64,000 bases of DNA from Haloarchaeobius litoreus (GTDB taxonomy: Archaea > Halobacteriota > Halobacteria > Halobacteriales > Natrialbaceae). The stretch spans positions 558,001 through 622,000 of the forward strand of contig NZ_JANHJR010000001.1 in the NCBI RefSeq assembly GCF_024495425.1, written 5' to 3'. Shown here in pieces: positions 43,501 through 53,016 of the stretch; positions within the stretch are counted from its first letter, which is position 1, and the number at the start of each line of letters is the position of its first letter. Position numbers and translations under genes: made by a program. The notes beneath the pieces are model-generated. The model saw only the letters and a list, made by a program, of their open reading frames with translations. It had not been told where the DNA came from and did not search any database.

Positions 43501-44928
43501 TCAGCGCCGGTAGTGTCGCTCCCACTTCGGCACCGACCGCCGGTAGAGCACGACACCGATACCGCCGACGAGGACACCGCCGACGCCGAGTGCGACCAGC
43601 AGTTCGGTCGAGACGGGCGCGAGCACGAGCCCTACGACGAGGATGGGAACGAGCACGACGGCGAGCGCGAGCCCGAAGCCGGCGAACAGCACCGTGTCGA
43701 ACAGGAACTCGTTGGGGTCGAAGCCCGCCAGCGCGACGGTCACGCCGAACAGGTAGAGCGCGAGTCCGACGAGCAGCACGAGCCCGACGACGGCCTCGGG
43801 GAGCCGCGCGCCCCGCCAGACGACCGCGAGCAGGAAGTAGCCGACACAGGTCGGGATTCCCAGCACGAGGAACGCACGGAACTTCGCCTGCACGACGTCG
43901 GCGATGGAGACGGGGTAGATCTGGTAGCTGGCCACGTCGTCGTACATCGTGATCCAGTTGTAGGTGGTGAACGCCGAGAGCGCGAGGATTGCGCCGAACG
44001 AGACGCCGGTCGACGGCTCCAGTCCGGTGATGGTCTCGGCGAGGTCGATGAGCAGCCAGCTCACCGCGAAGAGGATCCCGCCCGAGAACAGCACCTTCGT
44101 GACGCCGCCGCTGGAGCGCTGGACGTCGAGCAGCGTCTTCACGGTCAGCCCGTCGGCGTCGAACGGCAGCCGGGCCTGCCAGCGCGGGAACGTCCGGCCG
44201 GCGGTCCGGGCGGGCTTCTCGTAGCTGGTGTCGTAGACGGCAATGCCGACGGCCGCGAGCAGCGGAATCGGCGCGAGCGCGACGACGACCTCGGGGACGG
44301 TCGCGCCGTCGAACAGCCCGTACGGGGTGAACCGCACGAAGTCGACGCCGGTGGTGTAGGCGAGCCCCCCACCCGCCGCGAGTCCGAGCAGGAGCAGGCG
44401 GCCGGACGCCCCGCGCGTCGACAGCCCGATGGCGGCGAACGTGATGGTCACGCCGAGCAGGAACATGGCGGTCGTGGTCGCCCACGCCGTCGGAATCGCG
44501 AGCGGGGTGAGGTCACCCGAGACGACCGCCGGCGTGAAGCCGACCGCGATGGGGAGCAGGAAGAGGACGGCGTAGTACACGGCGTCCTTCAGCAGGAAGA
44601 CGCCGAGCAGCCGGCGCTGGGAGACCGGCAGCGTGCGGGCGCTGAATACCAGCATCGTCACGTCGCCGAGCACGTCGCGCATGGCGTCCTGGCCGACGAA
44701 TCCGGTCGAGCCGGTACGTAGCCCGAAGAACAGTGCGAGGCCGTGGACCCCCGCCACGACGGCGGCGATGTCGGTGCCGGTCGTCGTCAGCAGGTACACC
44801 GCACCCGATGTCAGGAGCGCGACGAAGACGGGGAAGCCGGCGAACCGGCTGCCGCCGAACAGCTCGCTGTGGAGCCGCCACTCCTCGCGGAGCATCTCGA
44901 CGAACAGCCGCCGGTTGAGGCTAGTCAT
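43501..44928 (-). CDS. ABC-2 type exporter permease
   Basis: This 475-residue integral membrane protein has roughly ten to twelve hydrophobic segments, beginning MTSLNRRLFVEMLREEWRLH. The start at 44928 lies inside the end of the upstream ATPase gene (eight-base overlap), which is typical of ABC exporter operons. It should form the membrane channel for the ATPase encoded by the overlapping gene. The cargo is unknown. Confidence 0.88.
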   Translation of the reverse strand: MTSLNRRLFVEMLREEWRLHSELFGGSRFAGFPVFVALLTSGAVYLLTTTGTDIAAVVAGVHGLALFFGLRTGSTGFVGQDAMRDVLGDVTMLVFSARTLPVSQRRLLGVFLLKDAVYYAVLFLLPIAVGFTPAVVSGDLTPLAIPTAWATTTAMFLLGVTITFAAIGLSTRGASGRLLLLGLAAGGGLAYTTGVDFVRFTPYGLFDGATVPEVVVALAPIPLLAAVGIAVYDTSYEKPARTAGRTFPRWQARLPFDADGLTVKTLLDVQRSSGGVTKVLFSGGILFAVSWLLIDLAETITGLEPSTGVSFGAILALSAFTTYNWITMYDDVASYQIYPVSIADVVQAKFRAFLVLGIPTCVGYFLLAVVWRGARLPEAVVGLVLLVGLALYLFGVTVALAGFDPNEFLFDTVLFAGFGLALAVVLVPILVVGLVLAPVSTELLVALGVGGVLVGGIGVVLYRRSVPKWERHYRR

Positions 44929-45676
44929 CGCCCGGGGTCGCCGCCGGTTCGGTCCACTCCTCGTCGCTCCCGACGTTGGCGACGAAGGTGTCGAGCAGCG
45001 ACTCGTCGGGGTCCATCTCGCCCGGACGCCGGTCCGCGATGAGCCGGCCCTCGTAGACGATGCCGACACGGGTGCAGATCTCCTCGGCGACCTCGATGTG
45101 GTGCGTCGAGATGAACAGCGTGTTGCCCCGTTCGCGGTAGTCCTGGAGGTAGCGTTTCACGCGCTCCTGGACGATGGGGTCGAGGTTGGCCAGCGGCTCG
45201 TCGATGAACACGACCTCGGGTTCGTGGAGGAACGCCTGGGTTATCATCACCTTCTGCTGCTGGCCCCGCGAGAGGTCCGTGCTCAGGGTGTCGAGCTTCT
45301 CGGCGAACGAGAGCCGCTGTGCCCACTGCTCGACGCGCTCGTCGACCACGTCGGACGGGACGTCCCGCACCGTCGCGACGAAGTCGAAGTACTCCCGCGG
45401 CGTCATGAAACTCGGCGGTGACTCCTGCTCGGGGAGGATGCCGACGTGTCGGCGGACTCCGACCGGGTCCGCGACCGGGTCGTGGCCCAGCACCGACGCG
45501 GTCCCGGAGTCGGGCTGGAGCTGGCCGGTCAGGATACCGATGGTCGTCGTCTTGCCGGCACCGTTCGGGCCGAGCGCCCCGAACAGCTCGCCGGACTCGA
45601 TGTCGAGCGAGAGGTCCGCGAGCGCGGTGACGTCGCCGTAGGTCTTCCGGAGGTTCTCGGTTCGGATCGCACTCAT
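44921..45676 (-). CDS. ABC exporter ATP-binding protein
   Basis: This 251-residue nucleotide-binding subunit has Walker A GPNGAGKTT (36-44), Q-loop ILPEQES, signature LSRGQQQK, Walker B VVFIDEPLANLDP and H-loop STHHIEVAEE. It powers export through the overlapping permease. The start at 45676 (MSAIRTENLRKTYG) is chosen from the family N-terminus. Subtype resembles CcmA/NatA-like exporters for drugs, lipids or other small molecules. Confidence 0.94.
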   Translation of the reverse strand: MSAIRTENLRKTYGDVTALADLSLDIESGELFGALGPNGAGKTTTIGILTGQLQPDSGTASVLGHDPVADPVGVRRHVGILPEQESPPSFMTPREYFDFVATVRDVPSDVVDERVEQWAQRLSFAEKLDTLSTDLSRGQQQKVMITQAFLHEPEVVFIDEPLANLDPIVQERVKRYLQDYRERGNTLFISTHHIEVAEEICTRVGIVYEGRLIADRRPGEMDPDESLLDTFVANVGSDEEWTEPAATPGDD

Positions 45677-45789
45677 CAGTCGTCCGATGTGACGTATCGA
45701 AAGATAAAGACGGTTCTGCCCGAGGTATTCATCCACTATCTGGCTCTCGCGTCGAGAGAACGGCCGAGGGAACCCCTCGGCTCGCCCGC

Positions 45790-46374
45790 TCAGTTCGTCC
45801 GGCCGCTACGGACCCGCCGTCCGAGCCGCTGGAGCGGTCTCGTCCCGGTGTACAGCTGGACCAGGAGCGAGACGACCATGGCGGCGGAGAACACGAGTGC
45901 GACCCCGACCGGCCCCACGTCCGCGAGCAGCGGGACGCCGAGGTCCGCGGCGATGACGGTCGCCATCGCCGCGAGCCCGAGCACCAGATAGTGCTGGTAC
46001 CACGGCAGTCCCGTGGTGCTCATGACCGTGGTGTAGGGCACGAGTTCGTCCGCGAGGTCGGTGAGCGACACCGACTTCGTGTTCGAATCGTACTCCACGA
46101 TGTCCAGCCCGTCGAGCTTGGGCAGGTGGGTCTGGTGCAGGGAGGCGTAGACGCTGTCGCGGATGTTCCGCGGCGGCGGAGACTCCCCCGTCTCTTCCGC
46201 CGCGATGGACTCCGAGAGCTCGCGGAGCGTCGAGTTCCCCCCATTTCGACGGAGCTCCTTGAGTACGAGTCTGCGACGCTGGTTGCTCAGTACGGAATGT
46301 ATATCCCCCTCTTCGAGCGCTGTCGCGTTCACAGCGCGTTCGGTACGACTAATCGATGGCGTGCTGATTGACAC
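45790..46374 (-). CDS. Membrane-bound HTH regulator (DUF7344-like)
   Basis: This 194-residue protein has an N-terminal winged helix at about 22-110 (LEEGDIHSVLSNQRRRLVLK... VYASLHQTHLPKLDGLDIVEYD), a form widespread in haloarchaea, and two C-terminal transmembrane helices (YLVLGLAAMATVIAADLG and VGVALVFSAAMVVSLLVQLY). Such one-component regulators would act on DNA from the membrane. It is upstream of the ABC exporter on the same strand, with about 110 bp between, and may regulate it. Confidence 0.8.
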   Translation of the reverse strand: MSISTPSISRTERAVNATALEEGDIHSVLSNQRRRLVLKELRRNGGNSTLRELSESIAAEETGESPPPRNIRDSVYASLHQTHLPKLDGLDIVEYDSNTKSVSLTDLADELVPYTTVMSTTGLPWYQHYLVLGLAAMATVIAADLGVPLLADVGPVGVALVFSAAMVVSLLVQLYTGTRPLQRLGRRVRSGRTN

Positions 46375-46442
46375 CTCTCTTCTCCCCCGGTGTGACGAAG
46401 GTTACCAACCATAATAGCTCTACGCCCTGCATGGCCAACACG

Positions 46443-46483
46443 TTTATATACTTACCCCGTTTCTGCGGATGGCCGGAAACGGG
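46443..46483 (+). promoter_or_regulatory. TATA box with adjacent 8-bp inverted repeat
   Basis: TTTATATA (46443-46450) is a strong plus-strand TATA box. Just downstream, CCCGTTTC (46456-46463) and GAAACGGG (46476-46483) form a perfect 8-bp inverted repeat around the predicted transcription start. It would give the usp-exchanger mRNA a leader of about 135 nt beginning with a hairpin, or serve as an operator. Confidence 0.5.
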
Positions 46484-46611
46484 TCGTTACCGGTCGGTTG
46501 CGCCGGATAACCATCTCTTACGGTTATTTACGTCGGCGACATGCGGGCTACCGTCGCGGTCGGTCGGCGCGACACCCAACAGTTAACCCGGACCCAGACA
46601 CTGCCTCGGAT

Positions 46612-47010
46612 ATGCACGTACTCGTCCCCATCGACGGCTCGGAGCCGAGCGTCCGCGCCCTCTCGTTCGGGATCGACCTGGCGGACCGCTTCGACGGGGA
46701 GCTCGACGTGGTCCACATCGGCGATCCGAACGCGGCGGCGACCGAACAGCTGCTCGACCGGACGCGCGAACAGTGCGAGGCGGGCGGCGTCGAGGCGACC
46801 ATCGAGGCTCGACCGGAGGTCGAGGACGAGTCCCGGCTCCACTACGCGACCAAGATCGGCGGCCAGATACTCGAGCTCGCCGACGAGCGCGGCGTGGACC
46901 ACATCGTCATGGGCAGCCACGGGCGGTCCGGCCTCGACGAGTACGTCCTCGGGAGCGCGGCCGAGACGGTCCTCGATGCTCAGGAGTACCCGGTGACGGT
47001 GGTGCCCTAA
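46612..47010 (+). CDS. Universal stress protein (UspA family)
   Basis: This 132-residue Usp protein has MHVLVPIDGSEPSVRAL at its N-terminus and the ATP-binding signature MGSHGRSGLDEYVLGSAAETV near the C-terminus intact. Its stop is four bases before the next start, so it forms an operon with the CaCA exchanger. Usp proteins beside transporters often modulate them in response to ATP or stress; here that is inference. Confidence 0.92.
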   Translation: MHVLVPIDGSEPSVRALSFGIDLADRFDGELDVVHIGDPNAAATEQLLDRTREQCEAGGVEATIEARPEVEDESRLHYATKIGGQILELADERGVDHIVMGSHGRSGLDEYVLGSAAETVLDAQEYPVTVVP

Positions 47011-47014
47011 CCGG

Positions 47015-48034
47015 ATGCTAAACGTCCTGTTGTTCCTCGGAGTCGCAGCCGTGGGAACCGGCGTGACCTGGGTCGGTAGTACCTGGTTAGAGCGGGCGAG
47101 CGAGCGCATCGGCATCCACTACGGGCTGCCGCCCGTCGTGCAGGGTGCCATCGTCGCCGCCATCGGCTCCAGCTTCCCCGAGCTGTCGAGCGTGCTCCTC
47201 GCCGTACTGGTCCACGGGGAGTTCGAGCTCGGTGTCGCCGCCATCGTCGGCTCGGCGGTGTTCAACATCCTCATCATCCCCGCGGCCGCGGGACTGAGCG
47301 GCGAGGTCGGGCTCACCGCCGACCGCGACCTCGTCTACAAAGAGGCGCAGTTCTACATGTTGTCGGTCGCGACGCTGTTCCTCGCGTTCGCGTTCGCTGT
47401 CATCTACTACCCGACGGAGACCGGCACGGCGCTCAAGGGGAACATGACCCCGCTGCTCGCGCTCATCCCCCTCGCGCTGTACGGGCTCTACATCTTCAAC
47501 CAGTACCAGGACACCAACGACTACGACGCCAGTCACCACGAGCGCTCGGCGAACATCGGGCGGCGCTGGCTTGAACTGATAGCCGGTCTGGCGGTCATCC
47601 TCGTCGGCGTCGAGATGCTCGTCGTCAGCGCGATCGAACTCGGCAACGCGCTCGGGACGCCCTCGTTCGTCTGGGGGCTGACCGTCATCGCCGCGGGGAC
47701 GAGCCTCCCCGACACCGTCGTCAGCGTCCAGGCGGCCCGCGGTGGCCGCGACTCCACAAGCCTCGCCAACGTCTTCGGGAGCAACATCTTCGACCTGCTC
47801 GTCGCGGTCCCGCTCGGTGTCGTCGTCGGCGGGGCCGTCGAGATAAACTTCTCGCGGGCCGCCCCGATGATGGCCTTCCTCGTGTTCGCGACGGTGGTGC
47901 TGTTCACGCTGATGCGGACCGACATGAACGTCTCCGGCAGGGAGGCCTGGCTCCTCCTGGGGCTGTACGCCCTGTTCGTCGTCTGGCTCGTCCTGGAGGA
48001 GCTGGGCATCACCACCTTCGTCAAGGGCGGCTGA
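47015..48034 (+). CDS. CaCA-family sodium/calcium exchanger
   Basis: This 339-residue membrane protein has about ten hydrophobic segments and the two inverted alpha repeats of the family: VAAIGSSFPELSSVLLAVL with IVGSAVFNILIIPA in the first half, and VIAAGTSLPDTVVSVQAA with NVFGSNIFDLLVAVPLG in the second. The acidic residues of these repeats bind the exchanged cation. It should swap Na+ (or H+) for Ca2+ or another cation. Co-transcribed with the preceding usp gene. Confidence 0.92.
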   Translation: MLNVLLFLGVAAVGTGVTWVGSTWLERASERIGIHYGLPPVVQGAIVAAIGSSFPELSSVLLAVLVHGEFELGVAAIVGSAVFNILIIPAAAGLSGEVGLTADRDLVYKEAQFYMLSVATLFLAFAFAVIYYPTETGTALKGNMTPLLALIPLALYGLYIFNQYQDTNDYDASHHERSANIGRRWLELIAGLAVILVGVEMLVVSAIELGNALGTPSFVWGLTVIAAGTSLPDTVVSVQAARGGRDSTSLANVFGSNIFDLLVAVPLGVVVGGAVEINFSRAAPMMAFLVFATVVLFTLMRTDMNVSGREAWLLLGLYALFVVWLVLEELGITTFVKGG

Positions 48035-48085
48035 CGAGCGGCGGCACCGGAGACAGCGATTTTCGGTCCGGTCCGCAGTGCGAGC

Positions 48086-48184
48086 GTGGACGCCGTCGAG
48101 TGTTCGACCGTCGTGTACGTGCCCCGCGAGGAGGCGTTCGAGTTCCTGCTGGACTTCGCGAACCACGAGCGCTACCCGGAGCGA
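48086..48184 (+). pseudogene. Truncated N-terminus of an SRPBCC-family protein
   Basis: From GTG 48086 the frame reads DAVECSTVVYVPREEAFEFL and LDFANHERYPE, which matches the start of haloarchaeal SRPBCC/polyketide-cyclase-like proteins. After about 33 residues the family resemblance stops and the sequence runs into the leader of mutS. The remaining ~110 residues of a normal member are missing. I infer a deletion at about 48180. Confidence 0.6.
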
Positions 48185-48254
48185 CGTCCTCCCACCCTCG
48201 ATTCGCCGGCGGAGACCGGGTCGCTCTTGTGGGTCCGCCTCCTGAGCCGCACCC

Positions 48255-50918
48255 ATGGACGGAGCGCTCGGACCGCCGGCGAAGATGGCCGAGCAGGCCG
48301 ACGAGCTGACGCCGATGATGCGGCAGTACTTCGAGCTGACCGGGCGCTACGACGACGCGCTCGTGCTGTTCCAGGTCGGCGACTTCTACGAGACGTTCTG
48401 CGAGGCCGCCGAGGTCACCTCCCGCATCTGCGAGGTGACGCTGACCAAGCGCGAGGACTCGACGGGCCGCTACCCGATGGCCGGCGTGCCCATCGACAAC
48501 GCCGAGACGTATATCGAGTCGCTGCTGGAGGCCGGCTACCGCGTCGCGGTCGCCGACCAGGTGCAGGAACCGGAGGACACGACCGGTGTGGTCGACCGCG
48601 CCGTGACGCGCGTCGTCACGCCCGGCACGCTCACCGAGGACGAGCTGCTCGCCTCCGCGGACAACAACTTCGTCGCCTGCCTCACCCGGAGTGCGGACCC
48701 GGACGACGACCCCGCGACCACCGGCGAGTACGGCTTCGCGGTGCTCGACGTGTCGACGGGCGACTTCTACGCGACCGCCCCGCCGTCGCCCGCCGCCGTC
48801 GCCGACGAGGTCGGCCGATTCGACCCCGCCGAGGCCATCGTCGGCCCCGAGGTGGGCACCGACGCCTTCCCGGCCGACTGCATGGTCTCACCGTTCGACA
48901 GAACGGCGTTCGACGTCGACGCCGCGGCCGAGACGGTCCGCGAGTACTTCGGCGACCCCGACAGCCTGCTCGCGGGCGAGGCCGAGGTCCGGGCCTGTGG
49001 CGCGCTGCTCGCCTACGCGGAGTACGCCCGCGGCGGCGCTGGCGAGCCCGCGACCGACGACTCCGAGGACGCCACCGACCCCGAGGACGGCCACCTCGAC
49101 TACCTCAACCACCTCACCCGGTACGACCCCCGCGAGTACATGGTGCTCGACCCGACCGCGCTCGCCAGCCTCGAGCTGTTCGAGCGCCGCGCCGTGCGAG
49201 GAATCGAGGGCGCGACGCTCGCCGACGTGCTCGACGAGACGGCCTGTGCGATGGGCCGCCGCCGGCTCACCGACTGGCTCCGCCGGCCGCTCGTGGACGA
49301 GGAACGGATCGCCGGCCGGCACGACGCCGTCGGCGAGCTCGCCCGCGACCCGGCCACCCGAGAGCAACTCCACGGACTCCTCCGCGACGTCTACGACGTG
49401 GAGCGGCTCATCGCCCGCGTCTCCCGCGGCCGGGCCAACGCCCGGGACCTCCGCTCGCTGAAGGACACGCTCGACGTGGTGCCGGAGCTGAAGGCGACCC
49501 TCGCCGACGCCGACTGCGACCGCCTCGTCGGCCTCCGCGACGGCCTCGACGAACTCGAAGACGTGCGGGACCTGATCGGCCGTGCCATCCGCCCCGAACC
49601 ACCCATCGAGGTGACCGAGGGGGGCGTGATTCGGGAGGGCTACGACGACCGGCTGGACGACCTCCGCGAGACGGAGCGCTCGGGCAAGCAGTGGATCGAC
49701 GAGCTCGAGGCGGGGGAGCGCGAGCGCACCGGCATCGACTCGCTGAAGGTCGGGCACAACCAGGTCCACGGCTACTACATCGAGGTGACGAACCCGAACC
49801 TCGATTCGGTCCCCGAGGACTACCAGCGCCGACAGACGCTGAAGAACTCCGAGCGGTTCTATACGCCCGCGCTGAAGGAGCGCGAGGACGAGATCTTCCG
49901 CGCCGAACAGCGCGCCGACGACCTGGAGTACGAGCTGTTCCGCGAGGTGCGCGAGACCGTGGCCGCCGAGACCGAGCGCGTCCAGCGCCTCGCGGACCGC
50001 GTGGCGGCGCTCGACGTGTTCGTCGCCTTCGCCACGGCCGCCGCGCAGTACGACTACAGCCGTCCCACCTTCGCCGAGGACGGCATCGACATCGAGGCCG
50101 GCCGCCACCCGGTCGTCGAGCGCACGCAGGAGTCGTTCGTGCCCAACGACGCCAGCTTCGACCGCGACGAGTTCCTCGCGGTCGTCACCGGCCCGAACAT
50201 GAGTGGGAAGTCGACGTACATGCGGCAGGTCGCCCTGGTCTGCATCATGGCCCAGGCCGGCAGCTTCGTCCCGGCCGCCGCGGCCGACCTCCGCATCCTC
50301 GACCGCGTGTTCACCCGCGTCGGCGCGAGCGACGACATCGCCGGCGGGCAGTCGACGTTCATGGTCGAGATGACCGAGCTCGCCGACATCCTGCGGGAGG
50401 CGAGCGAGGACTCGCTCGTCCTGCTCGACGAGGTGGGGCGGGGCACCTCCACGGCTGACGGGCTCGCCATCGCCCGCGCCGTCACCGAGTACGTCCACGA
50501 CGAGCTCCGGGCGACGACCCTGTTCGCGACGCACCACCACGAGCTGACCGAGACGGCCCGCGAGCTCGACGGCGCGTTCAACCTGCACTTCTCCGCGACG
50601 GAGACCGACGACCGGGTCCGGTTCAACCACGAGGTCGGGCGCGGCCCCGCCACGGCGTCCTACGGCGTCGAGGTCGCCCGCGCGGCCGGCGTTCCGCCCT
50701 CGGTGCTCGACCGGTCGCGGGAGCTGCTGGCCCGGACGACCGCCGAGGCGGTCCCGAACGGTGGCGTCGACGCTGACGAGACCGAGAGCGACGGAGCCGA
50801 CCTCGTCGCCGCCGACGCCTCCGCGGTCGCCGACCGCCTCCGCGAGATCACCGTCGCGGACACGACGCCGATGGAGGCGCTGCGGCTCCTCGACGAGCTA
50901 CAGCGAGAACTGGAGTAG
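48255..50918 (+). CDS. mutS: DNA mismatch repair protein MutS
   Basis: This 887-residue MutS1-type protein recognises mismatches. It has the mismatch-binding domain with F-x-E in [10 protein letters not shown] (about 40-49), connector, lever and clamp domains, then the ATPase with Walker [10 protein letters not shown] (646-654, Lys652), [17 protein letters not shown] and Walker [16 protein letters not shown]-terminal HTH/dimer tail is present. Start could also be the in-frame ATG at 48285 ([12 protein letters not shown]), which is nearer to the family's usual start. No mutL follows in this window. Confidence 0.95.
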   Translation: MDGALGPPAKMAEQADELTPMMRQYFELTGRYDDALVLFQVGDFYETFCEAAEVTSRICEVTLTKREDSTGRYPMAGVPIDNAETYIESLLEAGYRVAVADQVQEPEDTTGVVDRAVTRVVTPGTLTEDELLASADNNFVACLTRSADPDDDPATTGEYGFAVLDVSTGDFYATAPPSPAAVADEVGRFDPAEAIVGPEVGTDAFPADCMVSPFDRTAFDVDAAAETVREYFGDPDSLLAGEAEVRACGALLAYAEYARGGAGEPATDDSEDATDPEDGHLDYLNHLTRYDPREYMVLDPTALASLELFERRAVRGIEGATLADVLDETACAMGRRRLTDWLRRPLVDEERIAGRHDAVGELARDPATREQLHGLLRDVYDVERLIARVSRGRANARDLRSLKDTLDVVPELKATLADADCDRLVGLRDGLDELEDVRDLIGRAIRPEPPIEVTEGGVIREGYDDRLDDLRETERSGKQWIDELEAGERERTGIDSLKVGHNQVHGYYIEVTNPNLDSVPEDYQRRQTLKNSERFYTPALKEREDEIFRAEQRADDLEYELFREVRETVAAETERVQRLADRVAALDVFVAFATAAAQYDYSRPTFAEDGIDIEAGRHPVVERTQESFVPNDASFDRDEFLAVVTGPNMSGKSTYMRQVALVCIMAQAGSFVPAAAADLRILDRVFTRVGASDDIAGGQSTFMVEMTELADILREASEDSLVLLDEVGRGTSTADGLAIARAVTEYVHDELRATTLFATHHHELTETARELDGAFNLHFSATETDDRVRFNHEVGRGPATASYGVEVARAAGVPPSVLDRSRELLARTTAEAVPNGGVDADETESDGADLVAADASAVADRLREITVADTTPMEALRLLDELQRELE

Positions 50919-50921
50919 TTC

Positions 50922-51389
50922 CTAGACGGGGGCCTCGAACTGGTTGTCGCACTCGGGGCAGCGCAGGTACTGCCCGTCCTCCGTCATGAGGAACTGGAGC
51001 GTCTCCGACTCCCCACACTCGCGGCACTCCATCGGAACACGGATGTCCTCGCTCGGCTTCGGTGCCCCGAGCGCGATGACGACCGCGACCTCGTCGCCGT
51101 CGTTGACGCTCGTCTGGAAGTCGCCCGGCGCGAAGCGGACGACCTCGTGCTCGCCGACCACGAACTCCTCCTCCGGCGTCTGGAACGTCACCTCGCCCTC
51201 GACCACGTAGAACACCTCCTCCTGGTCGAAGTGGGCGTGCATCCCACCCGAGAGCGCCTCGCCGGGCTCGATGGCGTAGTAGTTGATGGCGAGGTCCTCG
51301 GTGCCGAGGTGCTTCGAGAGCCCCCGGCGGTCGAGGTCGGAGCCGTCCATGAACGCCGGTTCCACGTCGTCGATGTCAACTCTCTCCAT
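50922..51389 (-). CDS. Cupin protein with C-terminal zinc ribbon
   Basis: This 155-residue protein has a cupin barrel at about 25-115 with metal-ligand pattern GGMHAHFDQEEVFYVVEGEV, then a zinc ribbon with CRECGES and CPECDNQF. Such haloarchaeal proteins are of unknown function; the ribbon suggests nucleic acid or protein contact. It lies tail-to-tail with mutS (three bases apart) and between mutS and nucS. Confidence 0.82.
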   Translation of the reverse strand: MERVDIDDVEPAFMDGSDLDRRGLSKHLGTEDLAINYYAIEPGEALSGGMHAHFDQEEVFYVVEGEVTFQTPEEEFVVGEHEVVRFAPGDFQTSVNDGDEVAVVIALGAPKPSEDIRVPMECRECGESETLQFLMTEDGQYLRCPECDNQFEAPV

Positions 51390-51463
51390 GTGCCGGCTTC
51401 CGGACGGGAGGGTGAAAAGTCCACCCGTCGCGGCGAGGGCGTCGCTGGCGTCCCGGCCGGGTC

Positions 51464-52237
51464 TCACTCGCCATCGGACGGCGGCTCGACCGCCGAGAAC
51501 TCCAGTCCCCGGTCGGCCAGCATCCGGCGTGCCCGCTCGGTGACCGACGGCGCGACGAGGATGCCCCGGACCGTGGCGTCGGCGTGGAGGTCCCGCTCCA
51601 GCGCGTCCACGTACCGGGACAGCTGGCCGACGGCGTCCGGGCCGACGCGCTTTCGCTTGAGCTCGACGACGACGACGTTCCCGTCGGCGTCCTCGCCGAA
51701 GATGTCGACCGCGCCGGCGGCTGTCCGGCGCTCCGTGACCAGCGGCTGGAACCCCGGCTCGACGAGTTCGGGCGAGTCGAGGATCCGCTGGCGGAGGTCC
51801 TCCTCCGAGCCGGTGAGCGAGAGCGTCTCGCCGTCGTCGACCGCGAACGCCGACACCTGCCGGACCGACTCGAACGCGACGACGAGTTCCTCGTCGGGAT
51901 TCGACCGCGTGCTGACCAGCCGGAGCTCGTCGGTCCCCGAGTCCGCCGCGTCGCCCTCTCCGTGCTCGACGCGCTGCGAGCAGCCCGGCGGCTGCCAGTT
52001 CACCGGCTGCTGGCGCTCGTCGGTGTGGACGAGGACGGTTCCGTCGGGTTTCGCCGTGACGTGGCGGTCGCCCGGTCCCAACGTGCTCGACGCGCGGCCG
52101 TCGTAGTCGACCGCACACCGGCCGAAGACGGTGAGCAGATCGCCGTGTTCGAGAGCGTCTGCCATCGCCGCCGCCGCCTCGGACAGCGTCGGCTCGACGA
52201 GGGTGCGGACGCCGGCTCCCGCTCGCTCGCGTGACAC
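51464..52237 (-). CDS. nucS: Mismatch-specific endonuclease NucS (EndoMS)
   Basis: This 257-residue protein is the archaeal/actinobacterial nuclease that makes double-strand cuts at mismatches or processes flap structures. The N-terminal dimer/DNA-binding domain has the family block FGRCAVDYDGRASSTLGPGD (residues 39-58). The C-terminal RecB-like nuclease has Asp178, Glu192 and Lys194 (GAVDIFGE... VVVVELKRK) and QLSRYV. GTG 52237 is chosen since it gives the usual family length; the in-frame extension beyond is Arg-rich. It sits close to mutS. Confidence 0.9.
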   Translation of the reverse strand: MSRERAGAGVRTLVEPTLSEAAAAMADALEHGDLLTVFGRCAVDYDGRASSTLGPGDRHVTAKPDGTVLVHTDERQQPVNWQPPGCSQRVEHGEGDAADSGTDELRLVSTRSNPDEELVVAFESVRQVSAFAVDDGETLSLTGSEEDLRQRILDSPELVEPGFQPLVTERRTAAGAVDIFGEDADGNVVVVELKRKRVGPDAVGQLSRYVDALERDLHADATVRGILVAPSVTERARRMLADRGLEFSAVEPPSDGE

Positions 52238-52317
52238 TGCTCTCTTCTCGGTGGCGGCGGTACAAAAGCCGCACGCGTCGCTGTCGGCGGGCGACCCGGA
52301 GCCGGCGGGGTCGCGGA

Positions 52318-52893
52318 TCAGGGAGCCAGCAACACCGTTCTCCCCTCGGCGGCCCACTCCCGAATCCGGGTTCGGAGGTGGTCGCGGGCCTCCTCGGGTT
52401 CGAGCTTCCCCAGTTCGGACAGGACGCGAACCGTGTCGGCGACGCCGCGGTACCACGCCGAGACCCGCGCCGCGTCGGCCACCGGGTCGGTGCCCCTGCG
52501 CAGCGAGACGATCGCGCCGTCGCCCACGGGTTCGGCGTCGTCGAGCGCTCGGCCGAACCAGCACGGCTGGAACGCACCGACATCCCCGGTGCGTGAGACG
52601 ACGAACAGCGCCTCGTACTCCAGGAAGTCGAACCGCTCCGGGAGCGCGTCGAGCGAGGTGACGGTCCCCCGTGGTTCGGGGTCCACCGGCGGGTCGTTGC
52701 CTCCCGGTACGTCGGGGCCCTCGCCCCCGACGACGGCGTCGTGAGCGGCGACCTCCCAGTCTCCGTCGGCTCCGAACGGGTGCTCGGGGCCGATGTCGTC
52801 GAACAGAGCGAACCCCAGCGCGCCCCACTGCGAGTGGTGCAGCGAGTACGTCCCGTCGGCGCGGCCGTAGGCTACGAGCGCGCGGTGGCCCAT
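52318..52893 (-). CDS. DUF6735-like haloarchaeal protein
   Basis: This 191-residue soluble protein begins MGHRALVAYGRADGTYSLHH, with WGALGFALFDDIGPEHPFG and a mixed alpha/beta composition, a pattern I recall for a haloarchaeal family of unknown function (DUF6735). The start at 52893 is chosen on that basis. The gene is 81 bp upstream of nucS on the same strand and may be co-transcribed with it. Confidence 0.65.
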   Translation of the reverse strand: MGHRALVAYGRADGTYSLHHSQWGALGFALFDDIGPEHPFGADGDWEVAAHDAVVGGEGPDVPGGNDPPVDPEPRGTVTSLDALPERFDFLEYEALFVVSRTGDVGAFQPCWFGRALDDAEPVGDGAIVSLRRGTDPVADAARVSAWYRGVADTVRVLSELGKLEPEEARDHLRTRIREWAAEGRTVLLAP

Positions 52894-53016
52894 GCTCCTC
52901 CTTCTCGTCGTGTGGTCGCCGTCCCCGGTCCAGTCTTTGTACAGCCGTGCGTCCGTCGCATCATCCACTCTGCCCCCGGCTTCCGGTATAAAGGGTGGCC
53001 GCGAGGCCCGCGGCCA

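Noticed and set aside
50919-50921. mutL in operon with mutS
   Set aside because: The gene after mutS is on the opposite strand and is a cupin protein; no MutL motifs were seen in this window.
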